The notes below the pieces were generated by a model. The model made no database searches. It saw only the letters and a list, made by a program, of their open reading frames with translations, and was not told where the DNA came from. Positions 18,730 through 27,676 of a DNA stretch of 64,000 nucleotides are shown here, piece after piece. Within the stretch, counting starts at the first letter, position 1. Each line of letters starts with the position of its first letter. Location: NCBI GenBank assembly GCA_900470805.1, contig UCCA01000014.1:82531-146530 (forward strand), in the 5' to 3' direction. The position numbers were made by a program, and so were the translations under genes. This DNA comes from Hyphomicrobiales bacterium. Its GTDB lineage: Bacteria; Pseudomonadota; Alphaproteobacteria; Rhizobiales; Rhizobiaceae.

Positions 18730-19600
18730 CGCCGCTGGCGGGCGGCATCATCACCCGCTGACCGAACCAGACGCTCGCCAGCACCATTGCGACACCGCAA
18801 CGCTGAGCGGGCGTCAACGATTGCCCGAGCGCCTGCCAGCCAATCAGCGTGGCGACGACGGGGCTGAGGAAGCCGAGCGACGCCGCGGCCGATGGCTCGA
18901 TGCGCGCAAGGCCGCGAAACCAGAGGATATAGGTCAGCGCCGCGCCGATCAGGCCAAGCCAGGCGAGACCCAGCAGGTTGGTCATCGTCGGCATCGGCAG
19001 CGCCGGCTCCACCAGCAACGCCACGGGGACCAGCAGCAGACCACCCGCCGTCAGCTGCCACGCGGTGAAGGCGAGGCTTGAAACATCAGGCGTCCAGCGG
19101 CGGGTCAGCACCGTGCCGCAGGCCATGGAGGCGGCACCGGCAAGGCCCGCGGCGATGCCGACCGGATCGAGCGCCGCACTCGGCGTCAGCACCAGAAGCG
19201 CGACGCCCGCGATTCCGATAACACCGGCGACCACCGCCAGCGGCCGGATCGCCCTCCCCAGCACGAGACGCGACAGCATGATGACGATGAGCGGCTGGAC
19301 GGCGCCGACCGTGGCGGCGACACCGCCCGGCAGACGATAGGCGGAGACGAACAGCATGGCCCAGAAGAACGAGAAGTTCAGCGCGCCGAGCACGAAGGCG
19401 CGGAACCACCATATCCCTTGCGGCAGCTTTCTCACGATCGCCAGCAGCAACAGGCCGGCCGGCAGCGCGCGCAGCAGAGCGATCGTCAGCGGATAGCCGT
19501 GCGGCAGGTATGCCGTCGTGACGAAATAGGTGCTGCCCCAAATGGCCGGCGCCGATGCGGTTGTCAGAACGTCGGCGACGTAAGTCGAATTTCTCTTCAT
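18704..19600 (-). CDS. EamA/DMT-superfamily exporter
   Basis: A 298-residue inner-membrane protein with ten predicted spans in two EamA repeats; IWGSTYFVTTAYLP in the first helix region and GLAWLGLIGAALTYILWF in the second half are typical. Such proteins export amino acids or other small metabolites. It is divergent from a MarR regulator, with two matching operator palindromes in the shared 99-base promoter region, so MarR control is very likely. The ATG at 19600 has GAGA just upstream. Confidence 0.87.
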   Translation of the reverse strand: MKRNSTYVADVLTTASAPAIWGSTYFVTTAYLPHGYPLTIALLRALPAGLLLLAIVRKLPQGIWWFRAFVLGALNFSFFWAMLFVSAYRLPGGVAATVGAVQPLIVIMLSRLVLGRAIRPLAVVAGVIGIAGVALLVLTPSAALDPVGIAAGLAGAASMACGTVLTRRWTPDVSSLAFTAWQLTAGGLLLVPVALLVEPALPMPTMTNLLGLAWLGLIGAALTYILWFRGLARIEPSAAASLGFLSPVVATLIGWQALGQSLTPAQRCGVAMVLASVWFGQRVMMPPASGVRPIRPSA

Positions 19601-19606
19601 ATCAAG

Positions 19607-19624
19607 TATCTCTAACTCAAGATA
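19607..19624. promoter_or_regulatory. MarR operator, site 1 (imperfect)
   Basis: TATCTCTAACTCAAGATA keeps both outer arms (TATCT and AGATA) of the perfect palindrome 37 bases away and agrees with it at 14 of 18 positions. It lies 7 bases from the exporter start codon, where a bound repressor would block exporter transcription or initiation. Confidence 0.6.
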
Positions 19625-19643
19625 AAACAAGCTTACGCTCATT

Positions 19644-19661
19644 TATCTTGACGTCAAGATA
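19644..19661. promoter_or_regulatory. MarR operator, site 2 (perfect 18-bp palindrome)
   Basis: TATCTTGACGTCAAGATA is a perfect inverted repeat in the divergent promoter between the EamA exporter and the MarR gene, 39 bases before the marR start. Length and symmetry fit a MarR dimer site, and the sister site at 19607-19624 supports it. Confidence 0.75.
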
Positions 19662-19699
19662 GTTTGTTGGCAGATATTTCTAGACAGGAGAGATATCAA

Positions 19700-20182
19700 A
19701 TGGACCGCGTCGACAGGATTTTGCAGCAATGGGCCAACGAGCGGCCGGATCTCGACACCGGGGCGATGGGCATTCTGGGGCGGATGAAGCGGCTGACGAC
19801 GCATCTCGGCCGCGAGGTCGAGCAGGTGCTGCAGACCCACGGCCTGTCGTCATCGGCCTTCGACGTGCTGGCGACGCTGCGGCGCTCGGGCGCTCCGCAC
19901 CGGCTTTCGCCCGGCGACCTGCTCGAGATGACGATGGTGAGCTCCGGCACGATGACCAATCGCATCGACCAGCTGGAAAAGGCGGGGCTCGTCGCCCGCG
20001 TCGTTCACCCGGAGGATCGGCGCAGCGTGCTGATCGCGCTGACGGACAAGGGACTGAGGGTCGTCGACGAGGCCGTCGGCGCGCATGTCGCCAATCAGCA
20101 GCGGCTGACGGCGTCGCTCAATGACGCCGAAAAGGCGGCACTCGACGCGCTGCTGCGAAAATTCCTCGCGGCCTTCGAATGA
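19700..20182 (+). CDS. MarR-family transcriptional regulator
   Basis: A 160-residue winged-helix regulator. LTTHLGREVEQVLQTHGLSSSAFDVLATL leads into the recognition helix region, and the wing is seen as HPEDRRSVLIALTDKG, the classic MarR wing motif. It should repress the divergent EamA exporter and itself until a small phenolic or other ligand binds. The ATG at 19700 is preceded by AGGAGAG. It ends 10 bases from the next gene, convergent with it. Confidence 0.92.
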   Translation: MDRVDRILQQWANERPDLDTGAMGILGRMKRLTTHLGREVEQVLQTHGLSSSAFDVLATLRRSGAPHRLSPGDLLEMTMVSSGTMTNRIDQLEKAGLVARVVHPEDRRSVLIALTDKGLRVVDEAVGAHVANQQRLTASLNDAEKAALDALLRKFLAAFE

Positions 20183-20192
20183 AGGCCCTTCA

Positions 20193-20534
20193 TCAGCGGT
20201 AGTAGATGACGTGGCCGCCATTCAGTGCGGTGACGACCTCGACCACATTCTTGAGCGCGATGCGGCGGGCCTCTATCGCCTGCATCAGGCGCGGATCGCC
20301 GCTGACTTTCGCCTGCGCCTTGCGGATCATCGAGGGCATGGGGTGCTTCAGCTGCAGCGGCAGCGGCTGGTCGTACTGCGATTGCGAGGTCAGCCGGATC
20401 GCCGTCACGCCGTCATTGTAGGCCTTGCCGAAAATGACCTGAGACAGCGCTGACTGCTCAGCGAGCGCAGGGGTCACGGATAGCGCGCCGGATACGATCC
20501 CAATCGCCGTGAGGGCAAGCAAAACTCTCTTCAT
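20193..20534 (-). CDS. Small secreted protein of unknown function
   Basis: A 113-residue protein with a clear signal peptide (residues 1-25, ending in ALA). The mature part is about 88 residues with a basic middle (MIRKAQAKVSGDPRLMQAIEARR) and ends in GGHVIYYR. No domain was recognised. The ATG at 20534 (MKRVLLALTA) is preferred to 20582 because it puts the signal peptide at the N-terminus. It lies between marR and xseA on the xseA strand. Confidence 0.65.
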   Translation of the reverse strand: MKRVLLALTAIGIVSGALSVTPALAEQSALSQVIFGKAYNDGVTAIRLTSQSQYDQPLPLQLKHPMPSMIRKAQAKVSGDPRLMQAIEARRIALKNVVEVVTALNGGHVIYYR

Positions 20535-20636
20535 CTCATTGTCTCCAAACGCGCGGCCAGCGTCGTCACGCGGCATCATCACAGTGTAGATAGGGGGCGA
20601 ATGGCCGCTTTTAAACGGCAGCCAGAATCATGGTGC

Positions 20637-22226
20637 TCAGAACAGGCTGCCCTGCTTCGGTGGCGCGGCTGGTTCCGAAGATTTCGCACCGCGCTTCCTG
20701 GCACTCGCCGGCGGCTCGCCGCCCTCGGTGGTGATGGCGCCGATGCGGCCGTCGGAAAACTCGATCGAGATGCCAGCCCCTGCCGACAGCATCGCCGCCT
20801 GCGAGACCGGCCGGTTCTCCTCGTCGCGGATCACGGCATAGCCGCGCTTCAGCACGTTCTTGTAGGACAGCGACTGCAGGATCCGCTCCTGCGCCTGCAG
20901 ATCGCCGCGGGCGCGCGCCAACTGGTGGCGGACGGCGGTGTCTGCGTTGCGCGACAGATTGGCGAGACGGTCGCGCATTCGCGATGTCTGCGTCCGCAGC
21001 CGCGCCGGCAACGAGGCGAAGACGGCATCGGCGCGGCCGACCCGCGACTTCGAGCGATCGAGCAGCCGTTCGACGGTGCGCTCGGCCCGCGTCATACGCT
21101 CTGCCAGCATCTGGCGTTTCTCGGCGATGCGGTTCGACAGCATGTCGGGACGCAGATGCGCGGCGGTCTTCTCGAAGCTGCGGCGCTTGTTCAGCGTGTT
21201 GAGCTCCAGCCCGCGACCGAGGCCTGCGGCCACCTCGTCGAAACGGCGGCGCGGCAGCGCCAGCAGCTGGTCGAGCGAGGGTAGCGCGCGCATCAGCGCC
21301 CGCACAGCCTGCCGACGATGGTCCATCTGCCTTGTCGTGCTTCCCTGCAGCCGGGCAGAGAGCTGCGCGAGCTGCGCTTCGAGCTCGGCCTTGACAGGCA
21401 CCGCCATTTCGGCGGCACCCGTCGGCGTCGGGGCGCGGATATCGGCGGCGTAGTCGATCAGCGTCCAGTCGGTCTCGTGGCCGACGGCCGAGATCAGCGG
21501 AATCGCGCTTTCGGCGGCGGCGCGCACGACGATCTCGTCGTTGAAACTCCACAGATCCTCGAGGCTGCCGCCGCCACGGGCGACGATCAGCACATCCGGC
21601 CGCGGGATGGCGCCATCGGGATCGAAGCCATTGAAGCCACGAATGGCATTCGCCACCTCCTCGCCGGAGCCCTCGCCCTGCACCTTGACCGGCCAGACGA
21701 CCACATGTACGGGGAAGCGATCGGCGATGCGGTGGAGAATATCGCGGATGACGGCGCCGGTCGGGGACGTGACGACGCCGATGACGCGCGGCATGAAGGG
21801 CAGCGGTCGCTTGCGGGCGGGGTCGAACAGACCTTCGGCGCCAAGCTTGCGCTTGCGCTCCTCGATCAGCGCCATCAGCGCCCCGGCGCCGGCCGGCTCC
21901 AGCGTCTCGATAACGATCTGGTATTTCGACGAGCCCGGGAAGGTGGTGACCTTGCCGGTCGCGATCACCTCCATGCCCTCTTCCGGGCGGAATTTCAGCC
22001 GCGAGAACGTGCCCTTCCAGATCACCGCATCGATACGCGAGCGATCGTCCTTCAGCGAGAAATAGGCATGGCCCGACGAATGCGGGCCGCGATAGCCTGA
22101 GATTTCGCCGCGCACGCGCACCTGGTCGAACGCCGTCTCGACGGTCCGCTTGATCGAACCCGACAGTTCCGACACCGAATATTCGGTGAGATTGCTCGGC
22201 GAATCATTGTCGAAGATGCTGCTCAT
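20637..22226 (-). CDS. xseA: Exodeoxyribonuclease VII large subunit
   Basis: A 529-residue XseA. The N-terminal OB fold ([25 protein letters not shown], residues 37-61) binds single-stranded DNA, the central catalytic domain contains [14 protein letters not shown] and [17 protein letters not shown], and a long coiled-coil region follows. The C-terminal beta segment is present. The small subunit XseB is not encoded in this window. The C-terminus has a rhizobial-style extension ending in PKQGSLF. Confidence 0.95.
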   Translation of the reverse strand: MSSIFDNDSPSNLTEYSVSELSGSIKRTVETAFDQVRVRGEISGYRGPHSSGHAYFSLKDDRSRIDAVIWKGTFSRLKFRPEEGMEVIATGKVTTFPGSSKYQIVIETLEPAGAGALMALIEERKRKLGAEGLFDPARKRPLPFMPRVIGVVTSPTGAVIRDILHRIADRFPVHVVVWPVKVQGEGSGEEVANAIRGFNGFDPDGAIPRPDVLIVARGGGSLEDLWSFNDEIVVRAAAESAIPLISAVGHETDWTLIDYAADIRAPTPTGAAEMAVPVKAELEAQLAQLSARLQGSTTRQMDHRRQAVRALMRALPSLDQLLALPRRRFDEVAAGLGRGLELNTLNKRRSFEKTAAHLRPDMLSNRIAEKRQMLAERMTRAERTVERLLDRSKSRVGRADAVFASLPARLRTQTSRMRDRLANLSRNADTAVRHQLARARGDLQAQERILQSLSYKNVLKRGYAVIRDEENRPVSQAAMLSAGAGISIEFSDGRIGAITTEGGEPPASARKRGAKSSEPAAPPKQGSLF

Positions 22227-22444
22227 GCAACCTTTCTAGCCGAAACGAAGCGCAAGCGCAGCCCGGGATACGGGGAGGTTCAAGCACCAATATTGATCCG
22301 TCTCGGCATGACGAGCAAGACGTTATCGGCACCTTTTCAGAGGCTTGCACGCGGCACAGGCGCGCTCCGGCGAAATATCGGCCCTTCGATTTTCCCCGTT
22401 TTCCGGTTCGGCGCCATCATGGCGGGAACAACCAAGGAGTTCCC

Positions 22445-22708
22445 ATGTCCGACCGTTTTTCCTCGCACGCGCCCTCCCTCACCGGCCCCGCCAGTTCCGG
22501 CTTCGCCATAACGCCCGACGACACGTCGGCACTTCCCGAAACAACGAGAGCGCTGTTTGTCGGGTTGGGCGGCAGCCTGACGGTGGAGATGGCCTCGGGC
22601 GTCGTCCTTGCTTTCGATGCCGTTGCCGATGGCGCGATCCTGCCGCTGCGGATCGTTCGCGTGGCGGCGACGGGCACGACGGCCAGCAATATTGTTGGGT
22701 TGGTCTGA
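22445..22708 (+). CDS. Small spike-base-like protein (GTA/phage-type beta protein)
   Basis: An 87-residue protein, AAGGAG seven bases before the ATG. The body (ALFVGLGGSLTVEMASGVV, then AILPLRIVRVAATGTTASNIVGLV) resembles the small spike-base proteins found in gene transfer agents and phages, which form short beta structures. No other phage gene surrounds it. The similarity is recognised by eye and is moderate. Confidence 0.55.
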   Translation: MSDRFSSHAPSLTGPASSGFAITPDDTSALPETTRALFVGLGGSLTVEMASGVVLAFDAVADGAILPLRIVRVAATGTTASNIVGLV

Positions 22709-22833
22709 TGCTCGATTGCAACCATCCCCGACCTCGCCCGTTTAACAAGTCGTGGAGAAGGCGCGGCTCGCCGCACCGTTAATTGTTCGTCAAAGCTGCC
22801 ACCCCTATACTGCAGTGATTCGGGAGATGCTGG

Positions 22834-23070
22834 ATGATTGCTCTGACTGCCGCCACGATTGGCATTGCCACCGCACCGATGCGCTCGCTGTTTTCCATGA
22901 TTCTCGTGGGCGTGCTCATCTGCGGAAGCTATGCCTGCGCGGCATTCTCCGGCCCGACATCGCTGATCGATCTTGCCATTGCCATCGTCTGCTACAATCT
23001 CAGCCTGCTCATCTCGCTGGCCGGACTGCATGTGATCGATCGCGCACGCGCCAAGGGGCGGCTCGCCTGA
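22834..23070 (+). CDS. Small two-span membrane protein of unknown function
   Basis: A 78-residue protein with two hydrophobic segments (about residues 18-40 and 45-66) and a basic C-terminus (DRARAKGRLA). No family was recognised. GGGAG lies ten bases before the ATG. It is convergent with the large GT-C protein. Coding potential is supported by normal codon use, but by nothing else in the sequence. Confidence 0.5.
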   Translation: MIALTAATIGIATAPMRSLFSMILVGVLICGSYACAAFSGPTSLIDLAIAIVCYNLSLLISLAGLHVIDRARAKGRLA

Positions 23071-23092
23071 CGGCTTTCACACTATTCGCTGA

Positions 23093-24937
23093 CTACGATC
23101 CGCTCGGGATATAGCGGAAGAACCGGACTGGTGATCCCTCAGGCGAGGGAACGGCCTGCAGGTATGGCGGCACGATGCCCTTTTCCAGCTGCGCGTAGAG
23201 ACCGTCAGGCTTCATCTTGGCGATCTCCTTGGTCTGCAGGAAATCCTTGCAGAAGGCGAGCGTGGTGACGCCCGTTCCGCGCAGGAATGCCTCGGCGTCC
23301 GCAGGCGTCGACAGGCCGATGTGGATTTCCGTCAGCATGCCGCCCTGATTGCGGTGATAGGGTGCCGAGAGGATTCGGTTCTCGGTGAAGCGCAGGATCG
23401 ACACGCCCATGTCGGACGGCGCGGCAACGAGGCCGGGCGGCAGGTCGATCAGCGGAGCGAGCGACTGCTGCGACGCGCAGCTCGGCTTGTCCTTGGCGTC
23501 GGCCGCCGCTTGCGTCCGGCTGCTATTGAGCCGATCGCCGATCAATCCGCCGACCAGACCCCAGACGGCGGCGACGCTCAGAAGAACCGTCAGGATGTAG
23601 CTGAGCGCGGCCGCACCGTTTTCCCTCTCGGCGTTGGAGACGCGGCGGATATCGATGATCAGCAGCGTCAGCGGAAAGACGGCGAGCAGATTGGAGAACA
23701 TCGCGCCGCGGATCTGCACCGCGGCGATCGCCCAGCTTATCGCCAGCAGGAACAGCAGCACGAGATGGATGCGTACCCGGTCGGCATGGAAGAGGCGGAA
23801 AATGCAGACGATGATGGCAAATACGCCGGTCGCGTAGAAGAAACCGATCGTGTAGGGATCCTGATGGAAACTGGCGACGATGGACTGCGCCTCCTGGACG
23901 TTCTTCAGCCACAGGTCGATCAGCATCGGGTCGAGGTCGGCCAGTGGATTGTGGAGGCACTGCGGCGCGATGACGACGGCCGACGCCAACACGATGCCGC
24001 CGACGGCACCGAGCACCGCGAAACGGACAAGACGGCCTAGCCGGCTGGCGAAGGCCGCGGCCACCATCAGAAGACCGCCGCCGATCGCCGCCAGGCTGTA
24101 GTAGCCGAGCGAGAGATTGTCGCAGGTGACCGATGAATAAAGGCGCGGCGGCACGGTGCCGAAGAAGAACAGGCTGATCGACAGCCCCAGCGTCAGGCCG
24201 AAGGCCTTGGCGGCGGGCGCGAAGGCCTCGCCTTCCCACGCCCACGAGATCGCCACGACGAGGCAGACGCCGGCAACGAAGGGAGTGGTTTCGGCGCCGA
24301 TGGCGATCGCCAGCGCCGCGCAGAGGGCGGCAGTCGCATAGCTCAACGGCCGGTGGTCCTCGTCGAGCAGCATCGCCGTCATGATCGCCGCGAGCGCGAA
24401 CTGGGCATTGTGATGGTCGATCGAGCCGGGCAGGAAACGGTTGCTGGTGACCAGCAGGAAGGTCGCGAGCAGCAGCGCGATATGCATGCCGAACACGCCG
24501 CCAACGCGCCGACCGGCAAGGCCCATGCCCCAGAGGCTGGGGACGATCAGCGACAGCGGCCAAACAAGCAGCGCGGCGGCTTCCGCGCTCTGTTGCGGCA
24601 AAAAGAGGCCGAAGAAGCGGATCAGCGCGGCAATCGGCAGATCGATCAGCCGCGACCAGTGCATCAGCGTGCCCGGTCCGAGGCCCATGCGATACTGCAT
24701 GAGATCGAACCAGCCCTGGCCGTTGAGGAAATCGCGGACCTCGACGAGGCGCATGCCGTCGTCATTGTCGGCGCCGACATAATCCTTGGCATTGGGAACC
24801 TTCATGACGATGATCGCAACCATCAGCAACAGGCTGTAAAACAGCACGGAAGGCCACAGCCTCTGGATCACCATGCGCAGCTTCTCGCGCAAGGACATGG
24901 GTGTCGGTTCGCCAATCATCGGGGCAACGGTCGCCAT
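23093..24937 (-). CDS. Large polytopic membrane protein, GT-C (oligosaccharyltransferase-like) glycosyltransferase candidate
   Basis: A 614-residue protein with about 11-13 membrane spans and a C-terminal soluble domain of roughly 120 residues. In the first periplasmic loop it has VGADNDDGMRLVEV, an acidic motif of the kind that binds metal in GT-C enzymes, and after a later span GSIDHHNAQFAL, like the DHH motif of archaeal STT3/AglB. These point to a lipid-linked sugar transferase. It is divergent from gtrB- and gtrA-like genes, which fits a three-part glucosyl-lipid modification system. The exact family was not verified. Confidence 0.65.
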   Translation of the reverse strand: MATVAPMIGEPTPMSLREKLRMVIQRLWPSVLFYSLLLMVAIIVMKVPNAKDYVGADNDDGMRLVEVRDFLNGQGWFDLMQYRMGLGPGTLMHWSRLIDLPIAALIRFFGLFLPQQSAEAAALLVWPLSLIVPSLWGMGLAGRRVGGVFGMHIALLLATFLLVTSNRFLPGSIDHHNAQFALAAIMTAMLLDEDHRPLSYATAALCAALAIAIGAETTPFVAGVCLVVAISWAWEGEAFAPAAKAFGLTLGLSISLFFFGTVPPRLYSSVTCDNLSLGYYSLAAIGGGLLMVAAAFASRLGRLVRFAVLGAVGGIVLASAVVIAPQCLHNPLADLDPMLIDLWLKNVQEAQSIVASFHQDPYTIGFFYATGVFAIIVCIFRLFHADRVRIHLVLLFLLAISWAIAAVQIRGAMFSNLLAVFPLTLLIIDIRRVSNAERENGAAALSYILTVLLSVAAVWGLVGGLIGDRLNSSRTQAAADAKDKPSCASQQSLAPLIDLPPGLVAAPSDMGVSILRFTENRILSAPYHRNQGGMLTEIHIGLSTPADAEAFLRGTGVTTLAFCKDFLQTKEIAKMKPDGLYAQLEKGIVPPYLQAVPSPEGSPVRFFRYIPSGS

Positions 24938-25108
24938 GAAGCATATCTCGTCATTGAATGCGGCGAGAGCTTACGATGCGCATATCAAGAAAGCGTAAAG
25001 CACAGTTTCAAGGGAAACGAGGTCTCTCAAGGGCTGCGCGAGAGGCATAGGAGCTTGTTAACGGCCATCCTTTAGAGTTGCCGCAACTTCCTTCGCACAG
25101 GTGTGATC

Positions 25109-26122
25109 ATGGGATCGCGTACAGACAATCTGAACATTGCCGTCCTGCTTCCGTGCTATAACGAGGCGGCAACGATCGGCGCCGTGGTGCGCGGATTCAA
25201 GGCGACGCTGCCGGGTGCCGAGATCCATGTCTACGACAACAATTCCACCGACGGCACCGCGCTGCAGGCGATGCTGGCCGGCGCCCATGTCGTGCGCGAA
25301 CGGCGCCAGGGCAAGGGCCATGTGGTGCGTCGGATGTTCGCCGACATCGACGCCGACATCTACATCATGGCCGACGGCGATGGGACCTATTCGCCCGAGG
25401 ATGGCGAGGAGCTGATCCGCACGCTTTTGACCGAGCGCGCCGACATGGTGGTCGGCACGCGACGCGGCGTTCACGACGATGCCGGCCGCCAGGGCCATGC
25501 CATCGGCAACCGGATCTTCAACATTCTATACCGGACGATCTTCGGCACCGACTTCACCGACATCTTCTCCGGCTACCGGGTGTTCTCGCGCCGCTTCGTC
25601 AAGAGTTTTCCGGCGGTGTCTGCTGGCTTCGAGATCGAGACAGAGATGTCTGTCCATGCCTCGCGCCTGAAGCTGCCGATCAGCGAACTGGAACTCGACT
25701 ACGGCCGCCGGCCGGAGGGCTCGCATTCCAAGCTGTCGACCTTCAAGGACGGAGCGAAGATCCTCTGGATGTTCGCCATGCTGATGAAGGAGACGCGGCC
25801 ATTTGCCTTCTTCGGGATTGTCACCGGCGTCTTCATGGCACTCAGCCTCGGCTTCATGGCGCCTGTGCTGGCCGAGTACTTCGCCACCGGTCTCGTCAGC
25901 CGGATGCCGACATGGGTGATGTCGATGGCGCTGATGATGATCTCGTTCATGATGTTCACCGCCGGCGTGATCCTGGATTCAGTCGCCCGCTCGCGCGCCG
26001 AGCAACTGCGAATCCATTACATGAGCCTTGAGGCTCCACACCTTGGCAACAACGTGTTCGCCTCAAAGGTCGAGGAGATCGATCTCCAGCGCCAGCATGC
26101 GCCGCGCGCGGGTGCTGCGTGA
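25109..26122 (+). CDS. GT2 polyprenyl-phosphate glycosyltransferase (GtrB/DPM1-like)
   Basis: A 337-residue enzyme. The GT-A domain has VLLPCYNEAATIGAVV at the start, YDNNSTDGT near residue 46, and the metal-binding DGDG in MADGDGTY near residue 90. Two C-terminal membrane spans anchor it, as in GtrB. It should move a sugar from a nucleotide to undecaprenyl phosphate at the inner face of the membrane. ATG 25109 is used; a GTG two codons earlier is possible. Its stop overlaps the gtrA start (GTGA). Confidence 0.87.
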   Translation: MGSRTDNLNIAVLLPCYNEAATIGAVVRGFKATLPGAEIHVYDNNSTDGTALQAMLAGAHVVRERRQGKGHVVRRMFADIDADIYIMADGDGTYSPEDGEELIRTLLTERADMVVGTRRGVHDDAGRQGHAIGNRIFNILYRTIFGTDFTDIFSGYRVFSRRFVKSFPAVSAGFEIETEMSVHASRLKLPISELELDYGRRPEGSHSKLSTFKDGAKILWMFAMLMKETRPFAFFGIVTGVFMALSLGFMAPVLAEYFATGLVSRMPTWVMSMALMMISFMMFTAGVILDSVARSRAEQLRIHYMSLEAPHLGNNVFASKVEEIDLQRQHAPRAGAA

Positions 26123-26496
26123 GGAAGCTGCTGCGCTTCGGCATTGCCGGTGGTCTCGGCTTCATCGTCGATGCCGGCGTTCTGGCGCTTCTGCTGCATA
26201 CGACGCCGCTCGGACCGTTTCTGGCGCGGCTGATCGCCATCGCGCTGGCGATGGTGACAACGTGGGTGTTCAACCGGACCTTCACCTTCGAAAGGTCGGG
26301 CGATTCCCTTGCCGCGGAAGGCTTTCGCTACGGCTCTGTCGGGATCACCGCAGCCCTTGTGAATTACGGCCTTTACTCGGCGCTGCTGCTGAGCATGCCG
26401 GACCTGCAGCCGCTGGCGGCGATGGTGTTTGCCACCGCCGCGTCGATGTTCTTCAGCTTCTTCGGCTACTCGCGCTTCGTCTTCCGCGAGAAGTGA
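26119..26496 (+). CDS. GtrA-family membrane protein
   Basis: A 125-residue protein with four membrane spans; FGIAGGLGFIVDAGVLALL and TWVFNRTFTFE are the GtrA family signatures. GtrA proteins are thought to flip polyprenyl-phosphate sugars across the inner membrane. The GTG start overlaps the stop of the GT2 gene, so the pair is co-translated. Its TGA directly abuts the stop of the convergent Gfo/Idh/MocA gene. Confidence 0.88.
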   Translation: MRKLLRFGIAGGLGFIVDAGVLALLLHTTPLGPFLARLIAIALAMVTTWVFNRTFTFERSGDSLAAEGFRYGSVGITAALVNYGLYSALLLSMPDLQPLAAMVFATAASMFFSFFGYSRFVFREK

Positions 26497-27483
26497 TCAA
26501 ACCGCTTCCCAGCCGTCCTTGTCGCTGGCGCGGTAGATCGCGTCGATGAACTTCTGGCTGAGTTTCGAACTCTCCAGTGTGACGATTTCCTGATCTTCAC
26601 CATTGGCGGCGCGCGCGAAAGCTTCGGCCTCGCGCTTGTACTGGCGGCTGTCGGGGAAGCGGAAGACGGTGGATTCGTTGTGGCTGCGGTTGGTCAGCTC
26701 GACCTCCTCGGCGCCCCAGCGATCGGCGTTGAACGGCGACTTCACCTCGATGAAGCCGTCGGTGCCGTGGAACACCATGATCTGGCGGTTGGCCATCTGG
26801 GTGGAGATGTAGAAGCTGAGCTCGAAGTCGCCGAAATCGGCCTTGACGCTGGAATAGATGTCGGTGCCGAATTCCGGATCGCGGCGGGTGACGGCCTGCA
26901 CGCGCCGCGGTTCCTGGCCGGTGGCAAAGCGGGTCGATATCGTCGGATAAACGCCGATATCGGGCAGCGCGCCGCCGCCGAGCTCGGGGATGTTGCGCAT
27001 GTTGCCGGGATCGCGGTTGAAATAGGTGAAAGCGCCCTGCACGTGCTGCAGCGTGCCGATGGCGCCGTCCGATATCAGCGACCGGACTTTCAGCCAGACC
27101 GGCGCGTAGGCCACCATGTAGGCTTCCGTGATCAGCACCTTGTTGCGGTCGCGCGCGGCGATCAGGCTGTCGATCTCGCCGGCGTTGAGCGCGATCGGCT
27201 TTTCACAGAGCACGTGCTTGCCGGCATCGGCCGCCTTGATCGTCCATTCGACATGCTGCGATGTCGGCAGCGGGATATAGACCGCGTCGATCAGATCGGA
27301 GGCCAGCATCTCCTCGTAGGAGCCGAAGGCATGCGGCACGGAGAAGCGGTCGGCCATGGCCCGCGCCTTGGAGATATCGCGACTGGCAATGGCCGTGACG
27401 ACGCAATTTTCCGCGTCCTGGATGGCGGGGACGACAAGCTCGCGGCCGATCTTGGCGGTCGAGATGATACCGAAACGCAGCAT
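26497..27483 (-). CDS. Gfo/Idh/MocA-family oxidoreductase
   Basis: A 328-residue NAD(P)-dependent sugar or polyol dehydrogenase. The Rossmann part starts [20 protein letters not shown] and contains [10 protein letters not shown] near residue 93, where the catalytic Lys of EKP lies; the C-terminal domain holds [12 protein letters not shown]. The substrate cannot be told. It is convergent with gtrA, and the two stop codons touch. Confidence 0.9.
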   Translation of the reverse strand: MLRFGIISTAKIGRELVVPAIQDAENCVVTAIASRDISKARAMADRFSVPHAFGSYEEMLASDLIDAVYIPLPTSQHVEWTIKAADAGKHVLCEKPIALNAGEIDSLIAARDRNKVLITEAYMVAYAPVWLKVRSLISDGAIGTLQHVQGAFTYFNRDPGNMRNIPELGGGALPDIGVYPTISTRFATGQEPRRVQAVTRRDPEFGTDIYSSVKADFGDFELSFYISTQMANRQIMVFHGTDGFIEVKSPFNADRWGAEEVELTNRSHNESTVFRFPDSRQYKREAEAFARAANGEDQEIVTLESSKLSQKFIDAIYRASDKDGWEAV

Positions 27484-27676
27484 GGTCTTTTCCTCTCCTG
27501 ATTTGATTTTTGCGCAAGCTTAGAGAGCGGCCGGCTGCGGCGCAATGGCGCGATCACAATTCGCGGCGTGGTCGCTGCGCCGGTTTCCATTCGTCCGGAT
27601 GCGCACTAGGTTAACCCATGAGCGGCGTCCTGCCGCCTCATCGATTTCAATCAGATCAACATTTCAGGAGTTCATT

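Noticed and set aside
22779..22793. CtrA-like TTAA-N7-TCAA before the small two-span protein gene
   Set aside because: One mismatch in eight key bases and no further support; kept out of the regulatory sites.
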